A DNA stretch of 47,488 nt from Tractidigestivibacter sp050946515 (GTDB taxonomy: Bacteria > Actinomycetota > Coriobacteriia > Coriobacteriales > Atopobiaceae), in assembly GCF_050946515.1 (NCBI RefSeq), contig NZ_JBMNUX010000018.1, positions 1 through 47,488 on the forward strand. The letters are read 5' to 3'. The translations under genes and the position numbers were made by a program. Below the pieces are notes generated by a model. That model was given only the letters and a program-made list of their open reading frames with translations. It had not been told where the DNA came from and made no database searches. How positions within the stretch are numbered: the stretch's first letter is position 1; every line of letters begins with the position of its first letter. Shown here piece by piece: positions 32,455-41,282 of this stretch.

Positions 32455-33630
32455 ATGTGGAGCACCTTCAAGGTCACGGTCAAGACGCTCATGAGAAACC
32501 CCAACACCTACATCTGGTGCCTAGGGTTTCCCGTGGTCCTGGCCACGCTCTTCTTCTCCATGTTCGGAGGGCTAAGGACGCTGAACATGGACGAGCCCGT
32601 GGACGTCGCCGTCGTTGCCGACGACGCATGGGACAAGTCCGATTTCTCGCAGGTCGTCGACACCCTCGCCGAAGACGACAGCGACCAGCTCTTTGTGGTT
32701 CATGAGGTGGCGAGCCTCGAGGAGGGCGAGGAGCTCATCACCTCCGAAGAGGTCGCCGGCGTCTATTCGGTGGACGCAGACGGCAACCCCCAGCTCACGC
32801 TGCCCCCTGACGCCAGCGACAACAGCATACAGATCGACAGCACCATCCTTCAGACTGTCGCGGACTCCTACCTGCAGAACGTGGCGCTTCTCACCAGCAT
32901 CGCCGAGGAGGATCCCATGGCGCTCGCCGACCAAGACAAGGTCGAGAGCGCACTCGGCCTCGAGACGTCGATCGAGAGCGCCCGGATAACCCACGAGGTG
33001 CCCGACGAGACCGTGCGCTACTACTACGCGCTGCTCGGCATGGTTGCCTTGTTCTGCGCCCAGAGCGCGCTTGTGGCCGTGTGCCGCGTGCTTCCGCAGG
33101 AAAGCGCCCTCGGGGCGCGCCGCTGCGTGGCCGGAACGAGCCGAGCCGTGCAGCTCATCGGCATCGTCCTCGGCAGCTGGGCCGTCTCCTACGCGTGCAT
33201 GGTGCTGGCCTTTGCCTACATCCGCTTCGTTGGCGACGTGGGCTTCGGCGGGCGGGAGGGTCTCGTCCTTCTCGGCCTTGTGCCAGCAAGCCTCATGGCC
33301 TCGGGCATCGGAACTTTGGTCGGCGCCCTCCCCATCGGCAACGCCATGGCACGATCGGGCATCATGACCGTCATCAACATCGTGTGCAGCGCGCTTGCCG
33401 GTCTCTATGGCGAGGCCGTCATGGAGTTTTCCGACCAGCTGGTGCGCGATATGCCCTGGGAAGCATGGGTCAATCCCGTCAAGCTCTCGTCGGACCTCTT
33501 CTACAGCCTGTACTACTACGACGTCCTCACGCCCTTCTGGTCACGCTGCGTCGCATGCCTTATCTTTGCCGTCTTGACCCTCGGCGTGTCGGCTCTCATC
33601 TTCAGGAGGCAGCGCTATGAGCACCTTTAA
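32455..33630 (+). CDS. ABC-2 type exporter permease (first)
   Basis: A 391-residue membrane protein. One N-terminal helix (residues 14-35, VVLATLFFSMF region) is followed by a soluble domain of about 150 residues rich in Asp and Glu, then five or six helices from residue 180 to the end. This is the layout of ABC-2 permeases. ATG 32455 is preferred; a GTG at 32446 directly after the ATPase stop is an alternative. The sequence AGGTGAGG precedes it closely. It overlaps the next permease by 14 nt. Confidence 0.87.
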   Translation: MWSTFKVTVKTLMRNPNTYIWCLGFPVVLATLFFSMFGGLRTLNMDEPVDVAVVADDAWDKSDFSQVVDTLAEDDSDQLFVVHEVASLEEGEELITSEEVAGVYSVDADGNPQLTLPPDASDNSIQIDSTILQTVADSYLQNVALLTSIAEEDPMALADQDKVESALGLETSIESARITHEVPDETVRYYYALLGMVALFCAQSALVAVCRVLPQESALGARRCVAGTSRAVQLIGIVLGSWAVSYACMVLAFAYIRFVGDVGFGGREGLVLLGLVPASLMASGIGTLVGALPIGNAMARSGIMTVINIVCSALAGLYGEAVMEFSDQLVRDMPWEAWVNPVKLSSDLFYSLYYYDVLTPFWSRCVACLIFAVLTLGVSALIFRRQRYEHL

Positions 33631-34798
33631 GGCTGCGCTTCGCGTCGCGGCGCACCACCCCATCTACATCTGCGTCTACCTTGTTGGGCTTTCGCTTATG
33701 GGGCTGTTCGTCATCCTATCAGCGTTCGGAAACGTCGCTCTAACCACCCATGACAGTTTCGACGCCCGCGTCGCGGTTGTCGACCAGGACAACTCGGAGC
33801 TCTCGCACGCCATCTATGACAAGATCGGCGAGGACGGGACCATCGTGGAGGTGGGAGATTCAGACTTCGCCCTGCAGGATGCGCTGGCAACCTCCCAGGT
33901 CAACTGCATCGTCGTGATTCCGGAAGGCTTTGGGGACGACTTCGCCCAAGCGGCAAAGGACGGCGGCGAGCTTCCCGCCCTGCAGATTGCAAGCGGCACG
34001 CGCCAGGACGCCACTGCCCTCGTGAGCACCGAGCTCAGCGCGTGGCTGCGCCTCATAGGCGCCGACATGGCGCTCCAGCCAGAGGCGAGCGTGTCCGATA
34101 TCGTGGACAACGTGGCAAGCGCCGCCGACGAGTCGGTCGAGACCCGCGTCGTGGCCAACACCCAGACCACTACCGGAGCGAGCGCGTTTGGGTCGTACCT
34201 GACCTTCTCGAGCTATGCGCTCTGTTCGAGCGTCGTGGTGTGCGCAGGCGTTGTCTTCTCGACGCTTGCCGACAGCGACCTTCGGCGCCGCATGCTCGCC
34301 TCGCCAATAACCCCGCGCGAGACGAACGCCTCGACGCTCGGGGCTGGCATCGTGATGGCGGTCGTCGCATGGGCCGTTACCTGCGGCGTCGGAATACTTG
34401 GCCTCATGGGCTACCTCACGGACGTCACCGCAGGACAGGTAGCGCTTGCGGTCCTCGCCATGCTTGCCTATGCGATGGTGCCGCTGGCAGTGGCATTTCT
34501 CCTGTCGCAGTTCTCGGCAAGCGAGGACCTCATCAATGCCATCGGCAACATCCTCGGCATGGTGATGTCGTTTCTCGGCGGCGCGTGGATCTCGCTTGAC
34601 CTCATGAGCGACGGCATGCGGACCGCCGCGATGTTCTCGCCCTCCTATTGGCTCAAGCGCGCCGTCGACTCCGCGCTCACGACCCCCAACGCCCAGAGAA
34701 TCGCGGCAGACGTGGGCATCATCCTGCTCTTCGCCGCCGCGATCGCCTTGGTTGGCATCGCCGTCGGCCGAGCGAGAAGGCAGACCGCCACGGCGTAG
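33617..34798 (+). CDS. ABC-2 type exporter permease (second)
   Basis: A 393-residue protein with the same layout as its neighbour: an N-terminal helix (residues 17-38), an external domain with TAL/DQDNSELSHAIYD character, and about six helices at the C-terminus. The two permeases are probably subunits of one heterodimeric pore. CAGGAGG lies before the ATG, which is inside the end of the first permease. The substrate is unknown; the linked kinase suggests export of an antimicrobial or wall-active compound. It ends 27 nt before a strong palindromic terminator. Confidence 0.87.
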   Translation: MSTFKAALRVAAHHPIYICVYLVGLSLMGLFVILSAFGNVALTTHDSFDARVAVVDQDNSELSHAIYDKIGEDGTIVEVGDSDFALQDALATSQVNCIVVIPEGFGDDFAQAAKDGGELPALQIASGTRQDATALVSTELSAWLRLIGADMALQPEASVSDIVDNVASAADESVETRVVANTQTTTGASAFGSYLTFSSYALCSSVVVCAGVVFSTLADSDLRRRMLASPITPRETNASTLGAGIVMAVVAWAVTCGVGILGLMGYLTDVTAGQVALAVLAMLAYAMVPLAVAFLLSQFSASEDLINAIGNILGMVMSFLGGAWISLDLMSDGMRTAAMFSPSYWLKRAVDSALTTPNAQRIAADVGIILLFAAAIALVGIAVGRARRQTATA

Positions 34799-34825
34799 GC
34801 GAGAAGGTCGCCCCTCAAACCAGAA

Positions 34826-34867
34826 AACCGCAGCCGGTCGCGCAACGTTGCGCGACCGGCTGCGGTT
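34826..34867. terminator. Perfect 42-bp palindromic terminator
   Basis: The two 21-nt arms are exactly complementary, with no loop bases (centre 34846/34847). A-rich bases to the left (34824-34827) give TTTT on the minus strand, and a shorter T stretch follows on the plus strand. It separates the convergent permease and glycohydrolase genes. The inner part, GTCGCGCAAC, is the core word of the repeat arrays found elsewhere. Confidence 0.8.
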
Positions 34868-34890
34868 ACTTTCTAGACGAGGCGGTCTCT

Positions 34891-35835
34891 CTAGAGGTAC
34901 TTGCGCCAGTCGTCCTCTTCCTCGTCCTCGTCTGCCTGCTGCTCGGCGCGTTCGCGAGAGCGCTCGGCCTCAAGCTCGGCGCGACTTCTGTAGGGGGCAT
35001 CGTTCTTCTCGGGGAAGGTCGCGAAGGCATGCTGGAAGACCTCGAGGTTCTCGTCAGCGCGACCACGAGGAATCGAGAAGGTCACCTTCGTGGCCACATG
35101 CTTGCCGCTTGCGAGCTCCTCGCGGAACATCTCGGCCACCTCGGCCGCATCCCATCCAAAGACTCCGCAGCCATACGCGCCCAGCACCAGCTTGTCATGG
35201 CCAAGGGAGTCGGCGATACCCATCACGAAGGCTATGCGCGAGCGCATGTGCTCGGAAAGCTGCGCATCGCTCACGTGATAGCGCTCGCGAGCGAGCTTGG
35301 CATTCGGGGCCGCAACCACGATCACGTCTGAATACGAGTGAAACTTCTCGCGCTCAAAGCGCACCGCCGGCACTGCCAGGCCACGGTTGCGATAAAGCTC
35401 GCAATTGATGTTGTGACGGCGGTTCTCGGCATACCAGTCTGCCTTCTGAGAGAGCACGTTGTAGAGGAACGAATCAGCGCAAAGCGCCTCCTCCTGAGCC
35501 CAAGCGCCGCGCTCATAGCCGCCGCCCGGGCTCACGAACGACGCAAAGTCGAGCACTGCCATGTCGCAGCGGCTCGCAATGCCACGGCCCAAGCGAAGCA
35601 CCGCCGAGCTGCTGCTCTCGTCGACGACCTCGACGGTCGGCACGTTGGGCTCGTGCTCGGGAGTGGCGGGGAGCTCTGAGAACTCCTTGACGCCAGCAAG
35701 CGATGACGCGATTTCGCCAGCGCATGACTTCTCCATCGCCGCGATGTGCGCCGTTGCCTGCTGCGCGCGGCTGGGACCGCGCCTGCCCCCTCGATGGCCC
35801 TGTTGGCTTTCGCCACGCCTGTTGTCCCTCGGCAT
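34891..35835 (-). CDS. Bacterial-type poly(ADP-ribose) glycohydrolase (TIGR02452 family)
   Basis: A 314-residue macrodomain-fold protein. The family signature GGG-X7-QEE is complete (residues 104-116, PGGGYERGAWAQEEA), preceded by VLDFASFVSP and followed by the YGCGVFGWDA loop. The enzyme removes ADP-ribose polymers from proteins in characterised members, with the two Glu residues catalytic. The first 45 residues are basic and Gln/Arg-rich, and the last 25 are very acidic. GGAGGGGG lies before the ATG. No ADP-ribosyltransferase gene is visible nearby. Convergent with the exporter genes. Confidence 0.85.
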   Translation of the reverse strand: MPRDNRRGESQQGHRGGRRGPSRAQQATAHIAAMEKSCAGEIASSLAGVKEFSELPATPEHEPNVPTVEVVDESSSSAVLRLGRGIASRCDMAVLDFASFVSPGGGYERGAWAQEEALCADSFLYNVLSQKADWYAENRRHNINCELYRNRGLAVPAVRFEREKFHSYSDVIVVAAPNAKLARERYHVSDAQLSEHMRSRIAFVMGIADSLGHDKLVLGAYGCGVFGWDAAEVAEMFREELASGKHVATKVTFSIPRGRADENLEVFQHAFATFPEKNDAPYRSRAELEAERSRERAEQQADEDEEEDDWRKYL

Positions 35836-35996
35836 GAAATCCCCCTCCGCAGAGCTGAAAAACGTCTCGAACCTGCAGAAACCCTACCACTTTTCGAACG
35901 ATCAGGCTTGCGGGCAAGGCCCCAAGCGGTGCGGCCGCAGACGCCCGGGCGGGACAGGCATGGCGGCGCCTGGGGCGACGCTCATCGATTGGCTGT

Positions 35997-36390
35997 GGCC
36001 CATTGTGCGGGACCGTACTGGGCTGTGGCCCATTGTGCGGGACCTGACCAAACGCCGGTCCTGCGCGAACCCACACAATGGAAGGCCTTTTCTGCGGAAA
36101 CGCCTCTAAGACCCACACGACGGCAGCATGGTCAAAGGAAACGTTTCATTGTGTGGGATTCGGCTCGTCCCATTGTGCGGGACCTCTCGAAAAGTTCCGC
36201 ACGACATGGCTCTCGACCTGCGGAAATACCATGAATCCCCTCACGATAGGGAGAAGGGCGACGCGCTGGTCGCCCGGCAGCCCCACACGATGGAAAGACC
36301 CGCCGAGCAGAGCCACACGATGGGGGCAACGACCTGCAAAAACGCGAGCAAGTCCCACACAGCGGAAGAGCAGCGCCCCACACGATGGAA
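35997..36390. repeat. Cluster of about ten B motifs between glycohydrolase and recN
   Basis: Copies of the CCCACACRATGG/CCCGCACAATGG motif occur on both strands, including 35998, 36029, 36069, 36111, 36148, 36171, 36283, 36313, 36353 and 36376. Words such as CTGCGGAAA or CTGCAAAAA recur between them. The wider gap 35836-36415 contains no recognisable gene, and small open frames through it are artefacts of the repeats. Confidence 0.65.
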
Positions 36391-36415
36391 CGCGCGCCCC
36401 TTGCGCGCCCCTTTT

Positions 36416-38044
36416 CTATCCTCGCGCGTTGCCGAGCATCTCGCGCGCGTGCGCCATCGAGGCCTCGCTGGTGTCCCCGGAAAGCATACGAGCGATCTCT
36501 GCCACGCGGTCCTCCCCCGTGACCTCGTCGATGAGCGTCTCAGGCGAGTCGCCGGAAGACTTGTGCACCAGATAGTGGCGATCGGCAGCCACGGCAACCT
36601 GCGCCAAGTGCGTGACGACGATCACCTGGTGCGTTCGGGCAAGGTCAGCGAGCACCTCGGCAAGCGCAACGGCGGTCGCGCCGCCCACCCCAGCGTCCAC
36701 CTCGTCAAACACGAGCGTCTCGACGCGGTCGGCATCGCCCAGCACAACCTTGCAGGCAAGCATCACGCGGCTGACCTCGCCGCCAGAGGCGATCTTTCGA
36801 AGCGGCCTTGCGCTCAGCCCCGCAGCCGGACGATACATGAACTCGACGCGGCTGGGCCCCGCCTCGGTCCATTGCTCGCGTGGAAGTTGCTCTACCTTGA
36901 CATCAAGGGCGGCCGTTCCCATCTCGAGGCGTGCCATCTGCTTGGTGACAGCCTTTGCCAGCCGCGGCGCCTCGCGCCTGCGCACGCCATCGAGCGACGC
37001 CGCCGCCTTGGACAGGCGCTCCTCCGCGCGCTTGAGCTCTTTTTGCGCGCGGCGCTCCGCCTCGCCGTCGTCCTCGCTGGCTGCCACGACCTCGGCCGCC
37101 TTGGCGCGGCGCTTGAAGACGTCCGCCATGGTTGGGCCAAAGCTGCGCTTGAGACCCTCGAGGCGCGAGAGGCGCGTTTGCATGCGCTCGAGCTCCTCCG
37201 GGTCAAACTCCACGCCTTCAGCATATTCGCGCAGCTCAGAGGCTACGTCTTCAATATCGATGAGCGAGCTCTCAAGCGTGTCTGCGTACTTTCCCAGCTC
37301 CTCGTCAAAACGCGCGCCGCTACGAAGCGAGCGAATCGCCTCTGACAGCTCGTCTGCCGCGCCGCCCTCGGAGGATATCGCCTCGTGCGCGTCGCCAGCG
37401 GCGCTTGCAAGCGCCTCGCCGTGCTCCACCTTAGGAAGCGCGGCCTCGATCTGCTCGTACTCCCCCTCTTTGGGGTCAACCTCGTCGATGCGCTTGAGCG
37501 TGAACTCGGCCTCGTCCAGCCGCTCGTTGGCGGAGCGCCCCAGTTCGCGGACGCGATCCAGCTCGTGGGCCGCGTCACGGGCGGCGGAAAGGGCCTCCCG
37601 GTAGGCGGAAAGCGCCTCCTGAGCCTCGTCTCCTGCCCATGAGTCAAGGATCTCAACATGCGACTGCACCGAAAGCAGGCGCTGGTGCTCGTGCTGACCG
37701 CAGAGGTCAACCGTCGACCCCACGCCGCTTGCCAGCTCGCGGACCGACCCCATGCGACCGTCCACCTCAACGCGGCTTCGGCCGTCCTGGGAGACGCGGC
37801 GCCGCACGACCGTGCCGTCCGGGTCTCCCCCGCGCTCGTAAAAGCGGCCCTCAACCACAAGGGCGTCCGACCCCTCGCGAACGGCGCCGGCATCGGCGCG
37901 CTCGCCAACCAGAAGCTTGAGGGCCGAGAGCAGCGCAGACTTGCCTGCGCCCGTCTCGCCCGTCAAGACGGTCATGCCGCTCGCCGGCTCAATGGTTGCG
38001 TCCTTGATGAGGGCAACATTCGTTGCGTGCAGCTCGTCAAGCAT
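36416..38044 (-). CDS. recN: DNA repair ATPase RecN
   Basis: An SMC-like protein of 542 residues that acts early in double-strand break repair. The N-terminal Walker A TGETGAGKS (28-36) is followed by long coiled coils with Arg/Glu-rich helices (residues 150-370). The C-terminal signature IASGGEVSRVML and Walker B LVFDEVDAGVGG then close the ATPase head, with VVTHLAQVA. No truncation. The ATG overlaps the nadK stop by 1 nt (TAATG). Unlike the first operon of the window, no LexA-type box was seen upstream of this group. Confidence 0.95.
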   Translation of the reverse strand: MLDELHATNVALIKDATIEPASGMTVLTGETGAGKSALLSALKLLVGERADAGAVREGSDALVVEGRFYERGGDPDGTVVRRRVSQDGRSRVEVDGRMGSVRELASGVGSTVDLCGQHEHQRLLSVQSHVEILDSWAGDEAQEALSAYREALSAARDAAHELDRVRELGRSANERLDEAEFTLKRIDEVDPKEGEYEQIEAALPKVEHGEALASAAGDAHEAISSEGGAADELSEAIRSLRSGARFDEELGKYADTLESSLIDIEDVASELREYAEGVEFDPEELERMQTRLSRLEGLKRSFGPTMADVFKRRAKAAEVVAASEDDGEAERRAQKELKRAEERLSKAAASLDGVRRREAPRLAKAVTKQMARLEMGTAALDVKVEQLPREQWTEAGPSRVEFMYRPAAGLSARPLRKIASGGEVSRVMLACKVVLGDADRVETLVFDEVDAGVGGATAVALAEVLADLARTHQVIVVTHLAQVAVAADRHYLVHKSSGDSPETLIDEVTGEDRVAEIARMLSGDTSEASMAHAREMLGNARG

Positions 38045-38901
38045 TACTTGCCCACCCTGCCGTAGAAGACTCGCGAGACCGACCCATAGAAGCTCTGGGC
38101 GCTATGGTCCAGCAAGATGATGTCGCCGGGCCCCCTGCGCACGGTTGCGCGCACGGGAACGCCCAAAGGATTGTTTCGCACGTTCTGCCCGTCTGCAAAG
38201 AAGTGGCGCTTTACGGGACGCTCGGGGCTCATCTCAATCACGACCACGTCCGAAGGGGCGGTAAGGAAGGCGCGGGCCATGATGGTGTGCGGGGCTATGG
38301 GCACGCACACCATGCCATTGAACTCGGGGGTCACGATGGGACCGCCCGCTGCCAACGCATATCCGGTAGAGCCCGTTGCGGTCGAGACCACAAAGCCATC
38401 GCCACGCAGGGTGTCGATGTGATTGCCCGAGACGGACACGTCAAACTGCACCATGTCGCCCATCCCGCCGCGCGAGAGGGCAAAGTCGTTCAGCGCAAAG
38501 CTCTTGATTGTGTAGCTGGTGCCGTCCGAGCACTCAAAGACGGACTCTATGTCCAGCGTGGCGCGATGCGATGCGTGCATCTTTCCCGCAAGCGCATCGC
38601 TGACGGTTTGAATCAGGCGGTCAGGGCCGTCGGCGGTAAGAAAGCCAAGGTGCCCATACGAGATGCCCAGGATTGGAATTTGCGAGTAGCCGACGATGCG
38701 CGCGGCACGAAGAAGCGTGCCGTCGCCCCCAAGGGAAACCACGAGCTGGCAGTCATTGGCGGTTTCGTCCTCATCCGAGAACCTCTTGAGGTTGCTCGCG
38801 CGCTTTGTCTCGATGCCTTGCCCTTCCAGCCACTCCTCAAGGACGTTTGCGCCCTCGATTGCGTCAGGACGAGAATGGTTCGGAATGATAAGGACCTTCA
38901 C
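38044..38901 (-). CDS. nadK: NAD kinase
   Basis: NadK makes NADP from NAD and ATP. The 285-residue protein has the active GGDG motif (SLGGDGTLLRAA, residues 58-61), NDFALSRGG, the STATGSTGYALAAGGP nucleotide loop and IAPHT. The start is the GTG at 38901-38899 (VKVLIIPN), with GGAGG 7 nt upstream. The frame to 39030 has no similarity. It lies 153 bp after tlyA and is coupled to recN, an order seen in many Gram-positive bacteria. Confidence 0.94.
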   Translation of the reverse strand: MKVLIIPNHSRPDAIEGANVLEEWLEGQGIETKRASNLKRFSDEDETANDCQLVVSLGGDGTLLRAARIVGYSQIPILGISYGHLGFLTADGPDRLIQTVSDALAGKMHASHRATLDIESVFECSDGTSYTIKSFALNDFALSRGGMGDMVQFDVSVSGNHIDTLRGDGFVVSTATGSTGYALAAGGPIVTPEFNGMVCVPIAPHTIMARAFLTAPSDVVVIEMSPERPVKRHFFADGQNVRNNPLGVPVRATVRRGPGDIILLDHSAQSFYGSVSRVFYGRVGK

Positions 38902-39054
38902 GCAGAGCCTCCAACCTAGTGCCAAAAATGCCACGCGAAAAAAGCGCGACGACATCAGAGTGTATACCCCGGATGTTGGCGAAAGGCCGCCGGCTTCCCC
39001 CATCAAGCGATGAACGGAAATGCGAGGCACCGCCGGAGCGCCGCGCAGAGGCGC

Positions 39055-39864
39055 CTAAGAGAGGGCTCCTCGGGCGTCGACCACAGCGCCCTCGGACACG
39101 ACGCGCTCGAGATCAAGTGCCGTCGGAGCAAACCCGCGCTGCCCCAATAGCAGGTACTCGACGTTTCCCTTGTGACCGCGCACGGGGCTTTGGCAGCAGG
39201 CGACGGGTCCAAGGCCGGCCTCGGAAAAGGCCTCGGCGACGCGCCTGAGCGCTTCCAGCCGAACGGATTCGTCACGAACGACGCCGCCTTCCCCCACCTC
39301 GTCGCGAGCGGCCTCGAACTGCGGCTTGACCAAGGTGAGAAACGCCCCGTCCGTCTCAAGAAGTTCGAGCACAGCCGGAAGCACCGTGATGACTGAAGTG
39401 AACGAGACGTCGCACACGGCGAGCTGTATGGTGCCAACACGCTCGGGTGTGGGCACGTCAACGATGTTCGTGCGCTCAAGAAGCGTCACGCGATGGTTCT
39501 GGCGAAGCGTCCAGTCAAACTGCGCGTACCCCACGTCCACGGCGAGGACCGACTTTGCTCCGCGCGACAGGAGGCAGTCGGTGAAGCCTCCTGTCGAGCA
39601 GCCAACGTCCAAGCAGGCAAGGCCGGCCGGGTCTACGCGAAAGGCGTCAAGACCACGCTCCAGCTTGAGGCCACCTCGGCTTACGTAGGGGGTTCGACCG
39701 CGCACGTGGAGAGCAATTCCTGGAAGCACCTGCTCGCCGGCAGACTCAAGGCGACGGTCGGTCGTCGAGACCTCGCCCGCCAGCACGGCGCGCATGGCCT
39801 CTTCTCGCGTATGGAAGAAACCCTGCTCGACGAGCTCTTCGTCGAGCCGGTGACGCTTTGCCAC
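39055..39864 (-). CDS. tlyA: TlyA-type rRNA 2'-O-methyltransferase
   Basis: A 269-residue protein with an N-terminal S4 RNA-binding domain (RLDEELVEQGFFHTREEA) and a Rossmann methyltransferase domain. SAM motif CLDVGCSTGGFTDCLL and the Lys-Asp-Lys-Glu style residues appear as RGGLKLERGL, VCDVSF, LVKPQFE and NVEYLLL. TlyA members methylate 16S and 23S rRNA and influence capreomycin sensitivity in mycobacteria; hemolysin is an old name. The GTG at 39864 overlaps the xseB stop by 1 nt. Confidence 0.92.
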   Translation of the reverse strand: MAKRHRLDEELVEQGFFHTREEAMRAVLAGEVSTTDRRLESAGEQVLPGIALHVRGRTPYVSRGGLKLERGLDAFRVDPAGLACLDVGCSTGGFTDCLLSRGAKSVLAVDVGYAQFDWTLRQNHRVTLLERTNIVDVPTPERVGTIQLAVCDVSFTSVITVLPAVLELLETDGAFLTLVKPQFEAARDEVGEGGVVRDESVRLEALRRVAEAFSEAGLGPVACCQSPVRGHKGNVEYLLLGQRGFAPTALDLERVVSEGAVVDARGALS

Positions 39865-40184
39865 TATGAGTCAGCGCCCGCGGTTTCTGGGGCGTCTTCG
39901 GTGCCGCTGCCTTCAGCGCTGTTGTCGGGCTCTTCTGGCTTGCCAGACGTGGCAGAGGCGCCATTTGCGCCAGAGGGGTTGGCCAGGCGCGCTTCCTCCT
40001 CGGGAGTGAAGTCGGTCGCATCCACAAGCTCTACCGCCTTCGAGCCGAGCGCGATGGCCTCGTCAAAAAGGTCGAGGGAGCGCTCGAGCGACACGTCCTT
40101 CGCGCGAACAGCGTCGACGATATCGTCGAGACGATCGCTTATCTGGTCGAAGGTCTGGTACTTTGACGTATCAGTCTTCGCCAC
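39864..40184 (-). CDS. xseB: Exodeoxyribonuclease VII small subunit
   Basis: A 106-residue protein whose first 65 residues match XseB (FDQISDRLDDIVDAVRAKDVSLERSLDLFDEA split over two helices). The last 40 residues are an acidic Ser/Glu/Pro-rich tail not seen in short relatives. The GTG at 40184 lies 14 nt inside the nusB end, with GAGGAGGGCGAG upstream. The large subunit gene xseA, usually next to it, is not in this window, so this gene depends on a partner encoded elsewhere. Confidence 0.85.
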   Translation of the reverse strand: MAKTDTSKYQTFDQISDRLDDIVDAVRAKDVSLERSLDLFDEAIALGSKAVELVDATDFTPEEEARLANPSGANGASATSGKPEEPDNSAEGSGTEDAPETAGADS

Positions 40185-40755
40185 GCGGCTCGCCCTCCTC
40201 GACGGATGCGGAGGTGTCTGCAGAGACAGTAGAGGCAGGCTCCGATGCGGCGGGCTCCGCAGGCGTTCCTGGCTCGCTCGCCTCGCCCTTCTCGCCACCC
40301 GTCGCCGCCAGCTCAAGCTTTGCCTTCTCGACAACATCGACTCCCGCGCTCAGGTCGTCAACCACACGGCCGAGAAGCCCGTTCACAAAGCGCGGGGACT
40401 CGTTTCCGCCAAACGCCTTGGCGATCTCGACGCACTCGTTGATCGTGACGGCGGGCTCGACGTCATCCTCTTCGAGAATCTCGTAGAGGGCCAGGCGCAA
40501 GAGGTTGCGGTCGACGGCCGGCATGCGGTCCAGGCTCCAGCTAGTGGATCGGGTGGCGATCACTGCGTCGAGGTCGTGTTTCATAGCGTCCGCGCCAAGC
40601 GCCAGCTCACGACCATAGTCGTCGAGCGGGTACTCGGAAAGAGCATAGTCGCCGGAAAGGACGTCCTCGACCGTGCGACGATTTGCCTCAGCCTGGAAGA
40701 GAAGCTGAAGGGCTTGACTGCGTGCGAGCGTGCGCCCGCCAAAATGAATGGACAA
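40171..40755 (-). CDS. nusB: Transcription antitermination factor NusB
   Basis: A 194-residue protein with the NusB helical fold: RTLARSQALQLLFQAE at the start, then RNLLRLALYEIL, the EPAVTINECVEIAKAFGG segment and FVNGLLGRV. It acts with NusE in rRNA transcription antitermination. The last 60 residues are Glu/Ala/Ser/Pro-rich and look disordered. The start is the TTG at 40755-40753, four nt after AAGGAG, which is part of the end of asp23. An earlier frame start at 40818 lies inside asp23 and is not used. Confidence 0.88.
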   Translation of the reverse strand: MSIHFGGRTLARSQALQLLFQAEANRRTVEDVLSGDYALSEYPLDDYGRELALGADAMKHDLDAVIATRSTSWSLDRMPAVDRNLLRLALYEILEEDDVEPAVTINECVEIAKAFGGNESPRFVNGLLGRVVDDLSAGVDVVEKAKLELAATGGEKGEASEPGTPAEPAASEPASTVSADTSASVEEGEPRGED

Positions 40756-40756
40756 G

Positions 40757-41119
40757 TTACTCCTTGGGAAAGACGAGGCTGTCGATGCAGACATCGACCG
40801 CTGAGACATCGACGCCAATCTGCTCGGTCACGGCTTCGGCAACCTCGGCGCGCACGTCAGCCGCAAGCTTGGTGAAGGGGTATCCGTAGAAGACCGCCAG
40901 GTGCACCGTCACCTTGAGGGCACCATCGACGACCTCAGACTCAACGGCAGCCTCCGGCGAGACTGAACGGCTGGTGAATACGTTGATCAGGCTCGAAGCA
41001 ATGTCGTTTCCGCCGACAGAGGCGACTCCCTCGACGCGCTTAGCGGCAAGCGAGACGACCGTTGAGATGACGCCCTTCGAGATGCCGATGCCAGAAACGT
41101 AGAGCTCGTTTTCGGCCAT
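40757..41119 (-). CDS. Asp23/Gls24 family envelope stress protein
   Basis: A 120-residue Asp23-type protein (YqhY-like by position). GIGISKGVISTVVSLAAKRV at the N-terminus, EGVASVGG, the VHLAVFYGYPF strand and VRAEVAEAVTEQIG region are typical. Its place between efp and nusB matches yqhY of Bacillus-type genomes. The family is associated with envelope homeostasis and, for YqhY, with acetyl-CoA carboxylase balance, so the role here is not fixed. A -10-like TATACT (41182-41187, minus strand) suggests a promoter in the 163-bp gap after efp. A good GGAGG precedes the ATG. Confidence 0.85.
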   Translation of the reverse strand: MAENELYVSGIGISKGVISTVVSLAAKRVEGVASVGGNDIASSLINVFTSRSVSPEAAVESEVVDGALKVTVHLAVFYGYPFTKLAADVRAEVAEAVTEQIGVDVSAVDVCIDSLVFPKE

Positions 41120-41230
41120 TGCAAACCTCCTTGCTCACTGCCCGCTCATGTCAGCCGGGCCGACAACTTCAAACACCTGTCAGTATAGCGGTTGAAAGAT
41201 GATGTTCCATCCAAGCACCGCTTGACAAGA

Positions 41231-41260
41231 GGACCCGCGCGGCGAACACCGTGCGGGCCC
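41231..41260 (-). terminator. Hairpin after efp
   Basis: Arms 41231-41242 and 41249-41260 form a 12-bp stem with two G-T pairs and a 6-nt loop, 22 nt past the efp stop. The T-run on the minus strand is short (TCTTGT), so termination may be partial and transcription could continue into asp23. Confidence 0.45.
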
Positions 41261-41282
41261 AAAATCTACAAATGCGAAGGGC

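Noticed and set aside
36416..39054. LexA-type box for nadK-recN
   Set aside because: recN is often SOS-controlled, but no CGAAC-N4-GTTCG form was found upstream of tlyA, nadK or recN.
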